From Paenibacillus_L residui (GTDB lineage: Bacteria; Bacillota; Bacilli; Paenibacillales; NBRC-103111), in contig NZ_JBHTIU010000039.1 in assembly GCF_042677205.1 (NCBI RefSeq), positions 1-64,000 of the forward strand: 64,000 nt of DNA. Direction: 5' to 3'. Made by a program: the position numbers and the translations under genes. Every line of letters begins with the position of its first letter. Position 1 is the stretch's first letter. Positions 9,494 to 18,079 of this stretch are shown here, piece by piece. The notes beneath the pieces were generated by a model. It saw only the letters and a program-made list of their open reading frames with translations, searched no databases and had not been told where the DNA came from.

Positions 9494-11011
9494 TTACATT
9501 TCAACGGAACCACTCTCCCTTCCCAAAGAGGGCTCAGAAGCTTCGCGGCGGAAATCCATCGGGGTCATGCCCGTCAGTTTCTTGAATATCCGAAAAAAAT
9601 AATTGGTGTTCATAAAGCCAACGCGATGGCCAATTTCCAGTACAGGAAGATCCGTATGGGAAAGATAATGCTTGGCCCGCTCGACCCGGACTTTTTGCAC
9701 ATATTGAATAAACGGGGTCCCCGTTTTCTTGCGAAACAATCCGCTTAAATAGGTTTCATCCATACAAACAAGGGTGGCGGCCGATTTTAACGTCAAATTT
9801 TCATTGTAGCGGCTGTGGATATGGCGCAGCAGGATGTTGACCTCCGGATGATCCGTTACCGGGAGGTCCCGGATAAGGCGCCGCTGCACATACGCCGCGA
9901 ATAACGGCTCCAGCTTCTGCAGCAGCATAGCATGTTTGGTCGCTTCCCGGATGGATTGCTTGGCGGCCTGTGCCGCTTCCGGAATCAGCGGCTTCATGAA
10001 GCGGACCCAGCGCAGCGCGCATTCCTTCACCATGAGAGCAGGCCAGGCACTTTGCCTCATCTCCTCCATCAGCTCGCGGAGCAGCAAGCCGGTTTGCTTC
10101 CTTCCTTGCTCCGCACTTTGCAGCAGCTCCAGCTCCCGGGTCCACAGGCTGTTCTCCTCCATTTTGTCCCCATCGCCGCTTATGCCCGAAGGGCCGGCTT
10201 CCTCCTCCGCTGGGCATTCATACCAGGCTTCATCGAGTTTTTTCACTACAGAGGACCAGAGAGATATCCAGGACTCCGAAGCCTTCCCCGTGGCGAACGC
10301 AACCGGAATGGAAGGGGAATAGTCAAGGATCGGCTCGTGCTGAATGGAAACCGGGCTCCAGCAAAATAGAGTGGTGTAGCCGGATGCCTGAAAATGATGG
10401 GTCAAGCTGCCGGCCGGAAACCTGGAAGCCGCCCTTCTCAACCAAGTTTGTTCTTCCACCGGAACCGGGCCGCTTAGAGCGCACCCGATCCAGACCTCCG
10501 AGAAGCGTTCCTGCGGCTCCATGATCATTCCCTTGGCCCGGAGGTAACCGGGCTCCGGAGATCGGCCGGCGAACGATTCCCACACCGACGCATAACGGCG
10601 GTAATAGGCCGCCTCTGTCTTTTCCTTATACCGCTTAAGCAGCTCTCTATGGGCTTTACCGATCATTTCGTTCAAGGAATCGGGGCCCATCGATAATTTC
10701 AGCACGTATCCGGATGCCCCCAGTTCCAACGCCCTGCGGGCATATTCGAACTCGCTCATGCATGTGAGCATGATGAACATGGACTCAAAACCGGTTTCCC
10801 TGGCCCGCTGCAGCAATTCCAGGCCATCCATGTTCGGCATGAGGATATCCGTGATAACCAAATCCGGCCGATGAACTTTCATCATCTCCAAAGCCTCTTC
10901 CCCGTTACCGGCTTCCCCAACCAGCTCAAAGCCGCTTCCGGCCCAATCGACCAATTGAATAACATGGCGGCGAACATAAGGCTCGTCTTCAACCAGTAAA
11001 GCCTTCCACAC
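9494..11011 (-). CDS. AraC-type response regulator (YesN family)
   Basis: About 505 residues. An N-terminal receiver domain has acidic residues E8/D9 and phosphoacceptor D55 in DLVITDILMP. A long linker follows, then a C-terminal AraC helix-turn-helix pair (about residues 390-490, including ETYLSGLFRKKTGTPF and GHRVGFMNTNYFFRIFKK). The start is GTG at 11011, seven bases after AAAGGAGGG; the in-frame ATG 27 bases upstream lacks a ribosome site. It overlaps the end of the kinase gene by 23 bases. It should activate the adjoining sugar-transport genes when phosphorylated by that kinase. Confidence 0.9.
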   Translation of the reverse strand: MWKALLVEDEPYVRRHVIQLVDWAGSGFELVGEAGNGEEALEMMKVHRPDLVITDILMPNMDGLELLQRARETGFESMFIMLTCMSEFEYARRALELGASGYVLKLSMGPDSLNEMIGKAHRELLKRYKEKTEAAYYRRYASVWESFAGRSPEPGYLRAKGMIMEPQERFSEVWIGCALSGPVPVEEQTWLRRAASRFPAGSLTHHFQASGYTTLFCWSPVSIQHEPILDYSPSIPVAFATGKASESWISLWSSVVKKLDEAWYECPAEEEAGPSGISGDGDKMEENSLWTRELELLQSAEQGRKQTGLLLRELMEEMRQSAWPALMVKECALRWVRFMKPLIPEAAQAAKQSIREATKHAMLLQKLEPLFAAYVQRRLIRDLPVTDHPEVNILLRHIHSRYNENLTLKSAATLVCMDETYLSGLFRKKTGTPFIQYVQKVRVERAKHYLSHTDLPVLEIGHRVGFMNTNYFFRIFKKLTGMTPMDFRREASEPSLGRESGSVEM

Positions 11012-12779
11012 GCTCAATCCCTCCTTTGTCCGCTTCATACGGGGTGGAATTCAGGAACGGAACGCGCAGCGCCGCCCGTGTCCCCTTCTCTAAGGACGCC
11101 AGCTCCAATCCGGCTTCCCCTTTGAATAACAGATGAAGCCTTTCTCTAATATTGTTCAAACCGATGGACGGCCGCCTGGACATCTCCTTCTCAGCGGCCG
11201 ATGCCTGTAATCCGGCTCCATTATCATCCACATGGACAAGCAGGCTCCCTTCCTCCCGCCATGCCCGAATGACGATGACTCCGCCTTCCTTCATACGGGC
11301 AAAGCCGTGGCGGATCGCGTTCTCCACCAGCGGCTGAAGAGAAAACTTCGGCACCAGGGCATAGCGCAGCCCCTCTTCGTACTCATAGCGGATGACAAAG
11401 GATTGTTCGTAACGGAAACGCTGGATTTTGATATAGGCTTCAATAAGCTCCATCTCCCGCTGCAAATAAATAAGCTCCTCCTCCGTGTTCAAGCTCGTTT
11501 CCAGCAGGCGCCCCAGGGCGATGCAGATCTCTCCCGTCGTCCCGTCCCCCCGGGCATAAGCATTCCACTTGATCGTATTCAAGGTGTTTAATAGGAAATG
11601 GGGATTCATCTGCTGCATCAAAATCTGGAAATGAACCGCCTCGCGCCGTCTCTCCTCGATCTTCAGCCGCTCTACGGAACGGTTCAGGTCCCGGACCATC
11701 TGGTTGAACGATTCCGCCATCTCCATCATTTCCCCCCGATATTTATCCGTAGGCAGATGGACGCGAAACTGGCTGCGGGTCAGATCGGACATTTTGTTGC
11801 GAAGGAGTCGTAAAGGGCGGGTAACGGTTGAGGAAATGAAGAAAGTCATCACGACGAAAACTAACGTAAATAAACCGAAGGTAACATAAGCTTGACGCTG
11901 CACAGCCCCGATATCGCCGAAGAACACCTGCAGCGGGAATTGGGCCACCAGCGTCCAGTTCAAGGACTCGATGCCGCTGGAGGTTAGAATAGAGGAAGTT
12001 TGCCGATCGACCAAAGGCTCCCTTTCCCCGGTGGCATGCTGCTGCCGCACCCACTTCTGCAGACCTGTCGGCATGCTCGCATCGGGTCGGGTCTGAAACA
12101 GCACACCTCCATGTTCATTAAGTAGAAAATAGTCCTGCTGGATGAGAAAACGGCCGGTCTGGTCCTGCAGCCATTTCCGGTAATCGAAGCTGATGCGGAG
12201 AACACCCAGCGGGAGACGGTTCCGGTCTTGAACGACACTAAAGAGCGTAAGCAGGTCCGTGTTGGCCTGCCCGTTCGGCCTCGAATCCTTGGAGAGGAGA
12301 AGCCATTGCATCGACGGACGGTCTTGTTGCCGGAGCCAGCCGATTGCACCGGCGGCCCAAGCTTCATCCTCGACACCCATGCCATTGTCAATGGAGGTAT
12401 ATGAAACGCCGTCCAATCCGGTCAACGTATAGTTTACGAATGCGCCGTCTGCAAACAGATTGGCCTTGACCTCCTTAAGCAGCTGCTGGGTCTGCTCCTT
12501 CTCCACCCGGCCCTCCTCCGATTGGGCGAGCAATATCTGCAGTTCCTTCTCCAATTGAAGAGAAGTCATCAGAATTCTCGTCTTTATTTGCTCGAAATAG
12601 GATACCATCTGGTCCAACTGATACTGGCTCTGCTCGCCGATCCGTTCTTCATACAGAGACTCCATTTGATCGTAGCTGCGGATTTGCACCAGAAAGAACG
12701 GCAGAACAATAAAAAGGACAAAAGATAAGAATAAGCGGTTTTTCAGCGAACTGGGCATCAAAGCTTTAATACGGGACAA
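10989..12779 (-). CDS. membrane sensor histidine kinase (YesM family), TTG start
   Basis: A 596-residue kinase. One membrane segment lies near the N-terminus (LFLSFVLFIVLPFF), then a roughly 250-residue extracellular sensor and a second membrane segment (FGLFTLVFVVMTFF). A HAMP region follows, then a His_kinase domain with NPHFLLNTLNTIKWN and an ATPase domain with PLVENAIRHG. The start is TTG at 12779: GGGAGGAG lies exactly six bases upstream. The longer frame begins inside the neighbouring terminator and lacks ribosome sites. It probably senses an extracellular sugar and phosphorylates the adjacent regulator. Confidence 0.9.
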   Translation of the reverse strand: MSRIKALMPSSLKNRLFLSFVLFIVLPFFLVQIRSYDQMESLYEERIGEQSQYQLDQMVSYFEQIKTRILMTSLQLEKELQILLAQSEEGRVEKEQTQQLLKEVKANLFADGAFVNYTLTGLDGVSYTSIDNGMGVEDEAWAAGAIGWLRQQDRPSMQWLLLSKDSRPNGQANTDLLTLFSVVQDRNRLPLGVLRISFDYRKWLQDQTGRFLIQQDYFLLNEHGGVLFQTRPDASMPTGLQKWVRQQHATGEREPLVDRQTSSILTSSGIESLNWTLVAQFPLQVFFGDIGAVQRQAYVTFGLFTLVFVVMTFFISSTVTRPLRLLRNKMSDLTRSQFRVHLPTDKYRGEMMEMAESFNQMVRDLNRSVERLKIEERRREAVHFQILMQQMNPHFLLNTLNTIKWNAYARGDGTTGEICIALGRLLETSLNTEEELIYLQREMELIEAYIKIQRFRYEQSFVIRYEYEEGLRYALVPKFSLQPLVENAIRHGFARMKEGGVIVIRAWREEGSLLVHVDDNGAGLQASAAEKEMSRRPSIGLNNIRERLHLLFKGEAGLELASLEKGTRAALRVPFLNSTPYEADKGGIERVEGFTG

Positions 12780-12894
12780 TCCAATCTCCTCCCGGAATAG
12801 ATTGTATGCGTTTTCAATAGATTCTAGCATAAACCTCGGAGACATAATGTCGAATGTTGAAAAGAGCAAAACTCTTATCGGAGGATTTGGCAAT

Positions 12895-12945
12895 GCAAAA
12901 AAGGACCGCCCCTTCCGGTCTTTTCAAGACCTTCCGGGGCAGTCC
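12895..12945 (-). terminator. rho-independent terminator
   Basis: On the minus strand GGACTGCCCC pairs with GGGGCGGTCC, with GGTCTT/AAGACC continuing the stem and TTTTTT following. It ends the small acidic gene upstream and insulates it from the sensor kinase gene. Confidence 0.85.
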
Positions 12946-12979
12946 CGATTTGATCGCCGCTTTTTCGCCCTGACTCCAT

Positions 12980-13237
12980 TCAATCCTGCTCTTCTTCAGC
13001 GTCCATGTCCTCGGCAGCCTCGAAGACGTTCTCCTCCGGCACCCGGGTCATTTCATCTTTCTGCTTCACCCAGTACTCTATATTCTCGTACCATGCCTCG
13101 AAAGAGGCGTCCAACAGATTTTCCCGATTGCGGTCTTCGTTAACATCGGAGTCTACCTCCATATCCCGCCTGAACAGCTCATCCCGATGTTTACCTTCCT
13201 CCCGCTCCCGTTCCTGACCATGATCTCTTGCTTTCAA
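12980..13237 (-). CDS. small highly charged protein of unknown function
   Basis: An 85-residue protein made mostly of Glu, Asp, Lys and Arg, with no membrane segment. A short central aromatic patch (EAWYENIEYWVKQKDEMTR) may form an amphipathic helix. The start is TTG at 13237 behind GGGAGG. A clear terminator follows the stop, which supports a real single-gene unit. I do not recognise a family. Confidence 0.6.
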   Translation of the reverse strand: MKARDHGQEREREEGKHRDELFRRDMEVDSDVNEDRNRENLLDASFEAWYENIEYWVKQKDEMTRVPEENVFEAAEDMDAEEEQD

Positions 13238-13339
13238 GCCGGCATGACCTCCCTGGGCGTATGATTAGTTTTAATTATTCTGCATAAAAATGGAGAAATC
13301 TATGCAAGCCTCCCGTCATCAACTTAAAGCTCATTGCGG

Positions 13340-13504
13340 TCACAGCTGATTGATCAGCGCCTCTCGCAGACGGTTGTAAGTCGGCGCAAGCTCCCGCAAC
13401 ACAGAGACTGTGGTCGCATCGTCGCCGACAACCAGCAGGTACTGAAGCGATCCGATCAGCTTCGCCTGCTCGGCCGCGATGACGGGTCGAAATATGGTTC
13501 GCAT
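13340..13504 (-). CDS. 54-residue ORF of unknown function, possibly a gene remnant
   Basis: A short frame encoding MRTIFRPVIAAEQAKLIGSL followed by YLLVVGDDATTVSVLRELAP. It has protein-like composition and codon use resembling neighbouring genes. An in-frame stop lies just before the ATG and no ribosome site is visible. It may be the surviving tail of a decayed gene. Function unknown. Confidence 0.35.
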   Translation of the reverse strand: MRTIFRPVIAAEQAKLIGSLQYLLVVGDDATTVSVLRELAPTYNRLREALINQL

Positions 13505-13564
13505 AATACGGAGTTATAAGATGTCATCGCTTTCTTTGAAATACTTGCACAATTAACCTCTCCG

Positions 13565-14484
13565 CTAATCAAATGTATTTATTGCTGTAATTCCATTTGT
13601 GAATGCAATAGGGTCGTCATGTTCCAATCCAAACAACGCTTCCTGAAGAGCGAAAGTCCCTTTATAAAAAAGCACCCGTTCGATCATACTCTTAACCTCA
13701 GGAAGGCGTTTTTCTATCAGTTGAAAGAAATCCACTCCGTATGACGCGAGAAGTGCGGCGTAATCTATGGCTGGATCACCGACATGAGCTGAACCAAAGT
13801 CAATAATGCCGGTTATCCTATGGCTCGATTTGTCGTACAAAATGTTCGAGGTACCGAAGTCACCATGAATAATAGATGGAATTATTGCGGCACTCTTTTC
13901 ACACGCAAAAAAATCCGTGAAATGCCGATCCGTCCGACGACAAGCCTCTTCCGTCATGAAAGGATACAGTTTTTTTTAATGTGGTCGTACAGATCTCTCC
14001 ATTCCTGAAAAGGGTCGTATTTATTTACAGCTAAGCAGTTGGAAAAGTGACCAAGATCAATTTGGTGCAACTCCATTAAAAAGTCGCTAAGTTGATCAGC
14101 GATTCGCTGCTTATCTGCGTAATTCTCGATCTGATTCAGCCCATCAGCGTCAAGCGGTTCACCTTCAATTCGAATATACCCCATAAAAGCATGAGTCTCT
14201 TTATTTGTATCTAAGACTCGGTAAGTAGGATATGGAACTTTTAATGAAACATATTTGGAGATAATGCTTAACAATTGGACTTCAAGTTTCAGTTGCTCGA
14301 TCCCCGCTGCATACCTAGGAAACCTGAAAATAATGTCCGATCCGACTTGCAAAATAACATTATTTTGTCCGGAACCTATCTCTTTTACTGGAGAAAGTGG
14401 AACATCCGGATAATGCCGCCGAATCGACCTCAGAAATGACTCGACTTTAACCACATATACCCTCCTCTCAAAGATACCTGTCAT
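13565..14484 (-). pseudogene. aminoglycoside/choline phosphotransferase-family kinase split by a frameshift
   Basis: Two frames together make a full APH-family kinase of about 305 residues. The upstream half (13954-14484) carries the nucleotide-binding N-lobe, with GSGQNNVILQVGSDIIFRFPR and the hinge IRIEGEPL. The downstream half (13565-13957) carries the catalytic HGDFGTSNIL and the metal-binding IDFGSAHVGDPAIDYAALL. The break lies in a run of eight As (T at 13970-13977): one more A restores HIKKKLYPFMTEEACRR. The second frame could restart at an ATG overlapping the TGA (ATGA). It may be a sequencing error, a phase-variable tract, programmed slippage or a true pseudogene. The substrate could be an antibiotic or a small alcohol. 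Confidence 0.8.
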
Positions 14485-14553
14485 TGATTAAACTACTAAA
14501 AAGGATTTCCTTTTAATTTTCCGTTTTTTGCGCTGATTTCTTATAACGTTCAG

Positions 14554-14814
14554 TCATTCACGAACCCTCACTGACTTAAGGACCCGAAGGGTACGGATGC
14601 GCTGGGCGCAGTTAGTCGGTGCAGGATTGTCGCCTGATTCCACATCTCCGAAATGCCTCTGCGACCAAGGAACAGCCGAAGGCCGGCCCGCCGCGTGTTG
14701 CGGTGTTCTTAAGCCTTTATAAAGGATAACATAAAGCTCTTTAACACCATATATTTTTTTATATAATTCCTGTTCCACTGTTATATTCCCCTCTGCTAGT
14801 ATCAGTTCAAACAC
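14554..14814 (-). CDS. hypothetical 86-residue ORF, possibly from a dispersed repeat
   Basis: The first 33 residues (MFELILAEGNITVEQELYKK...) look like ordinary protein. The rest is rich in Arg, Pro, Gln and Ala and looks like a chance translation of a GC-rich segment. The start would be GTG with only a distant GGAG. No known domain. I would not rely on it without homologues. Confidence 0.25.
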   Translation of the reverse strand: MFELILAEGNITVEQELYKKIYGVKELYVILYKGLRTPQHAAGRPSAVPWSQRHFGDVESGDNPAPTNCAQRIRTLRVLKSVRVRE

Positions 14815-15069
14815 TCAGTTCTCTTATACTCCGCTGTTTCTTTTTTCCATGGACGTGAAATTCCTGCAGCCGTAAATCACTTTACATCTGCTTCCCCTCA
14901 TTGAATCTTGCCAGGATTAAGATATTCGTCTCCAACTCCGCCACTATTTCGTCATAACTTTCTCACAAAGTGTTCACCGGTATAGCCCCCTCGAGTCATA
15001 CCCGTTTAACCGTGCATTCCTTATAGTAGGGGAAGGATTAAAGTTTCCATTTAAGGACGGTGATGGAAA

Positions 15070-15966
15070 ATGTCTTTTACTCTCCTGCTGGACTTGTACG
15101 GCCTGCGGGCGTTCTTCAGTCCGGAGCTCATTGCGATTATCGTCGTGCTAACCGCTGCTTATTTGTATGCGACCCGGCGTAAACCCGGACAGCCTCCTCT
15201 TGTCACAGGCCGCCGCAAAATTTTGTTTATTCTCGGAATGATTTGCTTCTACCTCGGTTGGGGCGGGCCACTCAATGTGCTGGGGCACTTTTTGTTCGGG
15301 GCGCATATGCTGCAGATGGCCATACTGTTTCTGGCGATGCCTCCGCTGCTTCTGCTCAGCCTTCCGGTGTCCTGGTTCGAAAGGCTGCTTAAGCCACGCC
15401 CGGTGAAGAAAACCGTTTCCGTCTTGACGCAGCCGCTGTTTGCGATTCTGACCTTTAACTTCTTGTTCTCTCTTTACCATATGCCCTTTATTTTCGATCC
15501 GGTGATGTCCAACTTTACGCTGCACACCGCCGTCCATCTGCTGCTGGAGGTTACCGCCTTTATGATGTGGTGGCCCGTTGTATGCCCGATTGAAAGTATG
15601 GATCGCCTAAGCGGCTTGCAAAAAATGGGCTATATGTTCGCCAACGGAGTGCTGATTACTCCGGCCTGCGCTCTAATCATTTTTGCCGATGTGCCGCTGT
15701 ACCGGTTGTATACGGAAGGAGCGGACTTGCTCTGTCTTCCGTTCGGATACGTCAGCTTCGACTCCCCGCAGACGCTTAATCTGCTGCCAATGTCGGTCCG
15801 AGAGGATCAGCAATCGGGAGGGGTCATCATGAAAGTAGTCCAGGAGATAATTTACGGATGGGTGCTGGCGTTCAACTTCTACAGATGGTACCGTGCCGAA
15901 CGGGCGATGGAAGACGAGGAGCAAGAGCAATGGGGCCGTGAAGGGATGTCTCCGGAGCCCCGCTGA
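15070..15966 (+). CDS. ctaG: CtaG, cytochrome c oxidase assembly factor (caa3 type)
   Basis: A 298-residue polytopic membrane protein with about seven hydrophobic segments. It has the CtaG-family features GGPLNVLGHFLFGAHMLQM, PLFAILTFNFLFSLYHMP and HLLLEVTAFMMWWPVVCP, including conserved histidines thought to handle copper. The family helps deliver copper to the CuA/CuB centres of caa3 oxidase. The start is ATG behind a GGTGATGGAAA-type site. It opens a plus-strand set with a cytochrome c, SCO1 and a FixH/YtkA-like lipoprotein, all fitting respiratory oxidase maturation. Confidence 0.93.
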   Translation: MSFTLLLDLYGLRAFFSPELIAIIVVLTAAYLYATRRKPGQPPLVTGRRKILFILGMICFYLGWGGPLNVLGHFLFGAHMLQMAILFLAMPPLLLLSLPVSWFERLLKPRPVKKTVSVLTQPLFAILTFNFLFSLYHMPFIFDPVMSNFTLHTAVHLLLEVTAFMMWWPVVCPIESMDRLSGLQKMGYMFANGVLITPACALIIFADVPLYRLYTEGADLLCLPFGYVSFDSPQTLNLLPMSVREDQQSGGVIMKVVQEIIYGWVLAFNFYRWYRAERAMEDEEQEQWGREGMSPEPR

Positions 15967-16011
15967 TGGTGTTTATTTTTAAAAGCACAGGAAAACTGGG
16001 AGGAATGGAAT

Positions 16012-16350
16012 ATGAAATGGGTAAAATGGACAGGCGTTATCGTCATCGCTATGGCTCTGGCAGGCTGCGGGAGCAAGGCCGGAACCAACGGGCAGGAGGC
16101 CTCCGGCTCTTCCGTCTCCAAGGAAGAGGTTGAACAGAATGCGGTTTACAAAAGCAACTGTCTCTCCTGTCATGGAGCACAGCTTGAAGGAAACATGGGG
16201 CCCGCTCTGAGCAAAATCGGCTCCAAGCACAGCAAGGAAAACATCGTCCAAATTATCGAGGACGGCCAAGGGAGAATGCCCGGATTTAAAAACCGGCTGA
16301 AGGAAGACGAAATCGAATCGCTGGCGGTTTGGCTCGCCGACAAGAAGTAA
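16012..16350 (+). CDS. lipoprotein cytochrome c (c551/CccB-like)
   Basis: A 112-residue lipoprotein. The signal segment ends in the lipobox LAGC (cysteine 19), a short Ser/Gly/Glu linker follows, then a single-haem class I cytochrome c. The haem site is CLSCH at residues 50-54 and the likely Met ligand lies in GRMPGF near residue 89. Anchored on the outer face of the membrane, it would pass electrons to the terminal oxidase. It sits 45 bases after ctaG and just before SCO1. Confidence 0.93.
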   Translation: MKWVKWTGVIVIAMALAGCGSKAGTNGQEASGSSVSKEEVEQNAVYKSNCLSCHGAQLEGNMGPALSKIGSKHSKENIVQIIEDGQGRMPGFKNRLKEDEIESLAVWLADKK

Positions 16351-16409
16351 GCTGTCCGTCTAAAAGCTGCAACAATGTAATCCAATGCGACAACAAGGGG
16401 GTCCCTATC

Positions 16410-17006
16410 GTGAAGCGCCGTATCCTCGCTATTCTGCTTGCATCGTTCACCCTGCTCATTGCAGGCTGCGGCAAGCCGCCCGACAATTCCAAACTGAACT
16501 GGCCCGTGGAGGACTTCACCTTCATAAATCAGGAGGGACAGAACTTCGGCCTTGCCGATCTGAAGGGCAAGGTTTGGATAGCCGATTTCGTATTCACTAA
16601 CTGCGTTACTGTCTGTCTGCCAATGACCTCCAACCTGGCCATCCTTCAGCAGAAATTCCGCGAAGCCGGAGTGGACGCGGAGATCGTGTCCTTCTCGGTC
16701 GATCCGGACCGGGATACACCGGAGGTGTTGAAGGCCTACGGCCAAAATTACGAGGCGGACTTCACCAACTGGCATTTCCTGACGGGATATACCCAAGAGG
16801 AAATCAAGAAGTTTTCGGAAGGTACGTTCCGCTCCACCGTTCAGAACGATCCTGGTTCGGATCAAGTGATACATGGAACGGCCTTTTATTTGGTCAACCC
16901 GTCCGGTGTCATCGTCAGCAGATACGAAGGGGCCTACAACACACCGTTTGAGCAGATCATCAAGGATGCGAAGGCCATTCTAGCAAAGGAGAAATCCGGC
17001 AAATGA
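16410..17006 (+). CDS. SCO1/SenC family copper chaperone lipoprotein
   Basis: A 198-residue lipoprotein with lipobox IAGC (cysteine 20). The thioredoxin-like SCO domain has the copper-binding CVTVC at residues 65-69 and the partner histidine at about 155 (QVIHGTAF). It inserts or reduces copper at the CuA site of cytochrome oxidase. The start is GTG at 16410, seven bases after AAGGGGG. The longer frame back to 16329 would overlap the cytochrome gene and would not begin with a signal peptide. Confidence 0.93.
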   Translation: MKRRILAILLASFTLLIAGCGKPPDNSKLNWPVEDFTFINQEGQNFGLADLKGKVWIADFVFTNCVTVCLPMTSNLAILQQKFREAGVDAEIVSFSVDPDRDTPEVLKAYGQNYEADFTNWHFLTGYTQEEIKKFSEGTFRSTVQNDPGSDQVIHGTAFYLVNPSGVIVSRYEGAYNTPFEQIIKDAKAILAKEKSGK

Positions 17007-17392
17007 AGCGAAGTCCTGTTGTCCTCATCGCCGTGCTATTAACGTTATTGTCCGCCGGCTGCGCAACGGTTCAGAATAATGATGCCGACTCCTTGCAGCC
17101 TATTGAAGTAGAGCTCGCTCCACCGGCACAGATCAAAGCCGGGGAACAAGTAACCCTGTCCGCCAGGGTTACCCAGAACGGCCAGGATGTCGATGACGCC
17201 TGGGAAGTTTTGTTTGAAATTTGGCTTGCCGGAGAAGACGAGCATGAGATGATTAAAGGTACCAATCAGAAGGGCGGAGTCTATTCTATTGAAAAGACGT
17301 TCGATCAAACAGGCACCTATTATATCGTTTCGCACGTCACCGCCCGGAGCATGCATTCCATGCCAAAGAAACAGTTCGAAGTCATTCCTTAA
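17003..17392 (+). CDS. FixH/YtkA-like lipoprotein
   Basis: A 129-residue lipoprotein (lipobox SAGC). The mature part is a single beta-sandwich of the YtkA/FixH type: IEVELAPPAQIKAGEQVTLS, WEVLFEIW and TYYIVSHVTARSMHSMPKK. The His/Met-rich C-terminus suggests copper binding. Its ATG overlaps the SCO1 stop by four bases, so the two are translationally coupled. A role in copper delivery to the oxidase is inferred from context. Confidence 0.82.
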   Translation: MKRSPVVLIAVLLTLLSAGCATVQNNDADSLQPIEVELAPPAQIKAGEQVTLSARVTQNGQDVDDAWEVLFEIWLAGEDEHEMIKGTNQKGGVYSIEKTFDQTGTYYIVSHVTARSMHSMPKKQFEVIP

Positions 17393-17404
17393 TGAATCTC
17401 CAAT

Positions 17405-17440
17405 GAACCCTGACGAGACCTCTCGTTGGGGTTCTTTTTT
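17405..17440 (+). terminator. rho-independent terminator of the ctaG operon
   Basis: GAACCC pairs with GGGTTC and ACGAG with CTCGT, followed by TTTTTT, twelve bases after the last stop codon of the operon. Confidence 0.9.
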
Positions 17441-17469
17441 CGGTCTCGCCGCTGGAACTTATCGACGAT

Positions 17470-17642
17470 CTACCTTGAAAATCCATCTATTTTCATATTC
17501 TACCGATGCCGTGCAAACGGAATGGCGCGTCTAACTTGAGAATCCGGCTATTTTCATTTTTTGCCCGTGCCGTGCAAGCGGTATGGTGCATCTAACTTGA
17601 GAATCCGTCTACTCTCATATCTGCCGGTGCGGAATGGCGCAT
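17470..17642. repeat. three imperfect tandem copies of a 61-bp unit
   Basis: Copies at 17470-17530, 17531-17591 and a shortened one at 17592-17642. Shared blocks are CTAACTTGAGAATCC, TATTTTCAT, GCCGTGCAA and GGAATGGCGC. No frame runs through the units, so this is noncoding intergenic repeat DNA. Confidence 0.85.
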
Positions 17643-17694
17643 CTAACTGTATTTTATGTAGGTAGTTTTATGCAGATTGCAAATAGCGGCTGAG

Positions 17695-17779
17695 CTAACT
17701 GGAAAAACTCCATTTAAAATAGAGGTTTTTTGTTCAAACCGCCAATTTAGCCCAAACTAGCTGCAGTTTTTCCAGTTAG
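17695..17779. repeat. 15-bp perfect inverted repeat around a 55-bp core
   Basis: CTAACTGGAAAAACT at 17695-17709 recurs inverted at 17765-17779. The core contains further weak symmetry, and a related CTAACTGGA lies at about 17809. It resembles a small non-autonomous intergenic repeat (MITE- or REP-like). Otherwise I see nothing between 17441 and 18036 except AT-rich spacer. Confidence 0.65.
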
Positions 17780-18036
17780 TTTCCGTCCATCGCCCTTAAA
17801 GTAGCAAACTAACTGGATGAAATCCATTTAGACATCCATCGTATCTGCCGGGGCACCAGCGAAACTAATGAAAAGGTGCCTCTTTTTTCAAGGCGTCATT
17901 CGCCCCAAGAAACGAACTAGCTGCGGAATCCAGATACTACATACGGCATGAATGATCTTTGAGAGTATAATAGTCCAATATTTTGCTTAAACACCTAAAA
18001 ACCGGAACTACCTGTGCGCGATATATAGCAGTGCTT

Positions 18037-18073
18037 AAAAAATCCGATGAAGCTTATGCTCCACCGGATTTTT
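18037..18073 (-). terminator. terminator after the ROK kinase gene
   Basis: On the minus strand AAAATCCG pairs with CGGATTTT, with TGGAGC/GCTTCA extending the stem around ATAA. A run of Ts follows. It closes the peptide-use locus. Confidence 0.85.
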
Positions 18074-18079
18074 GAAGGA

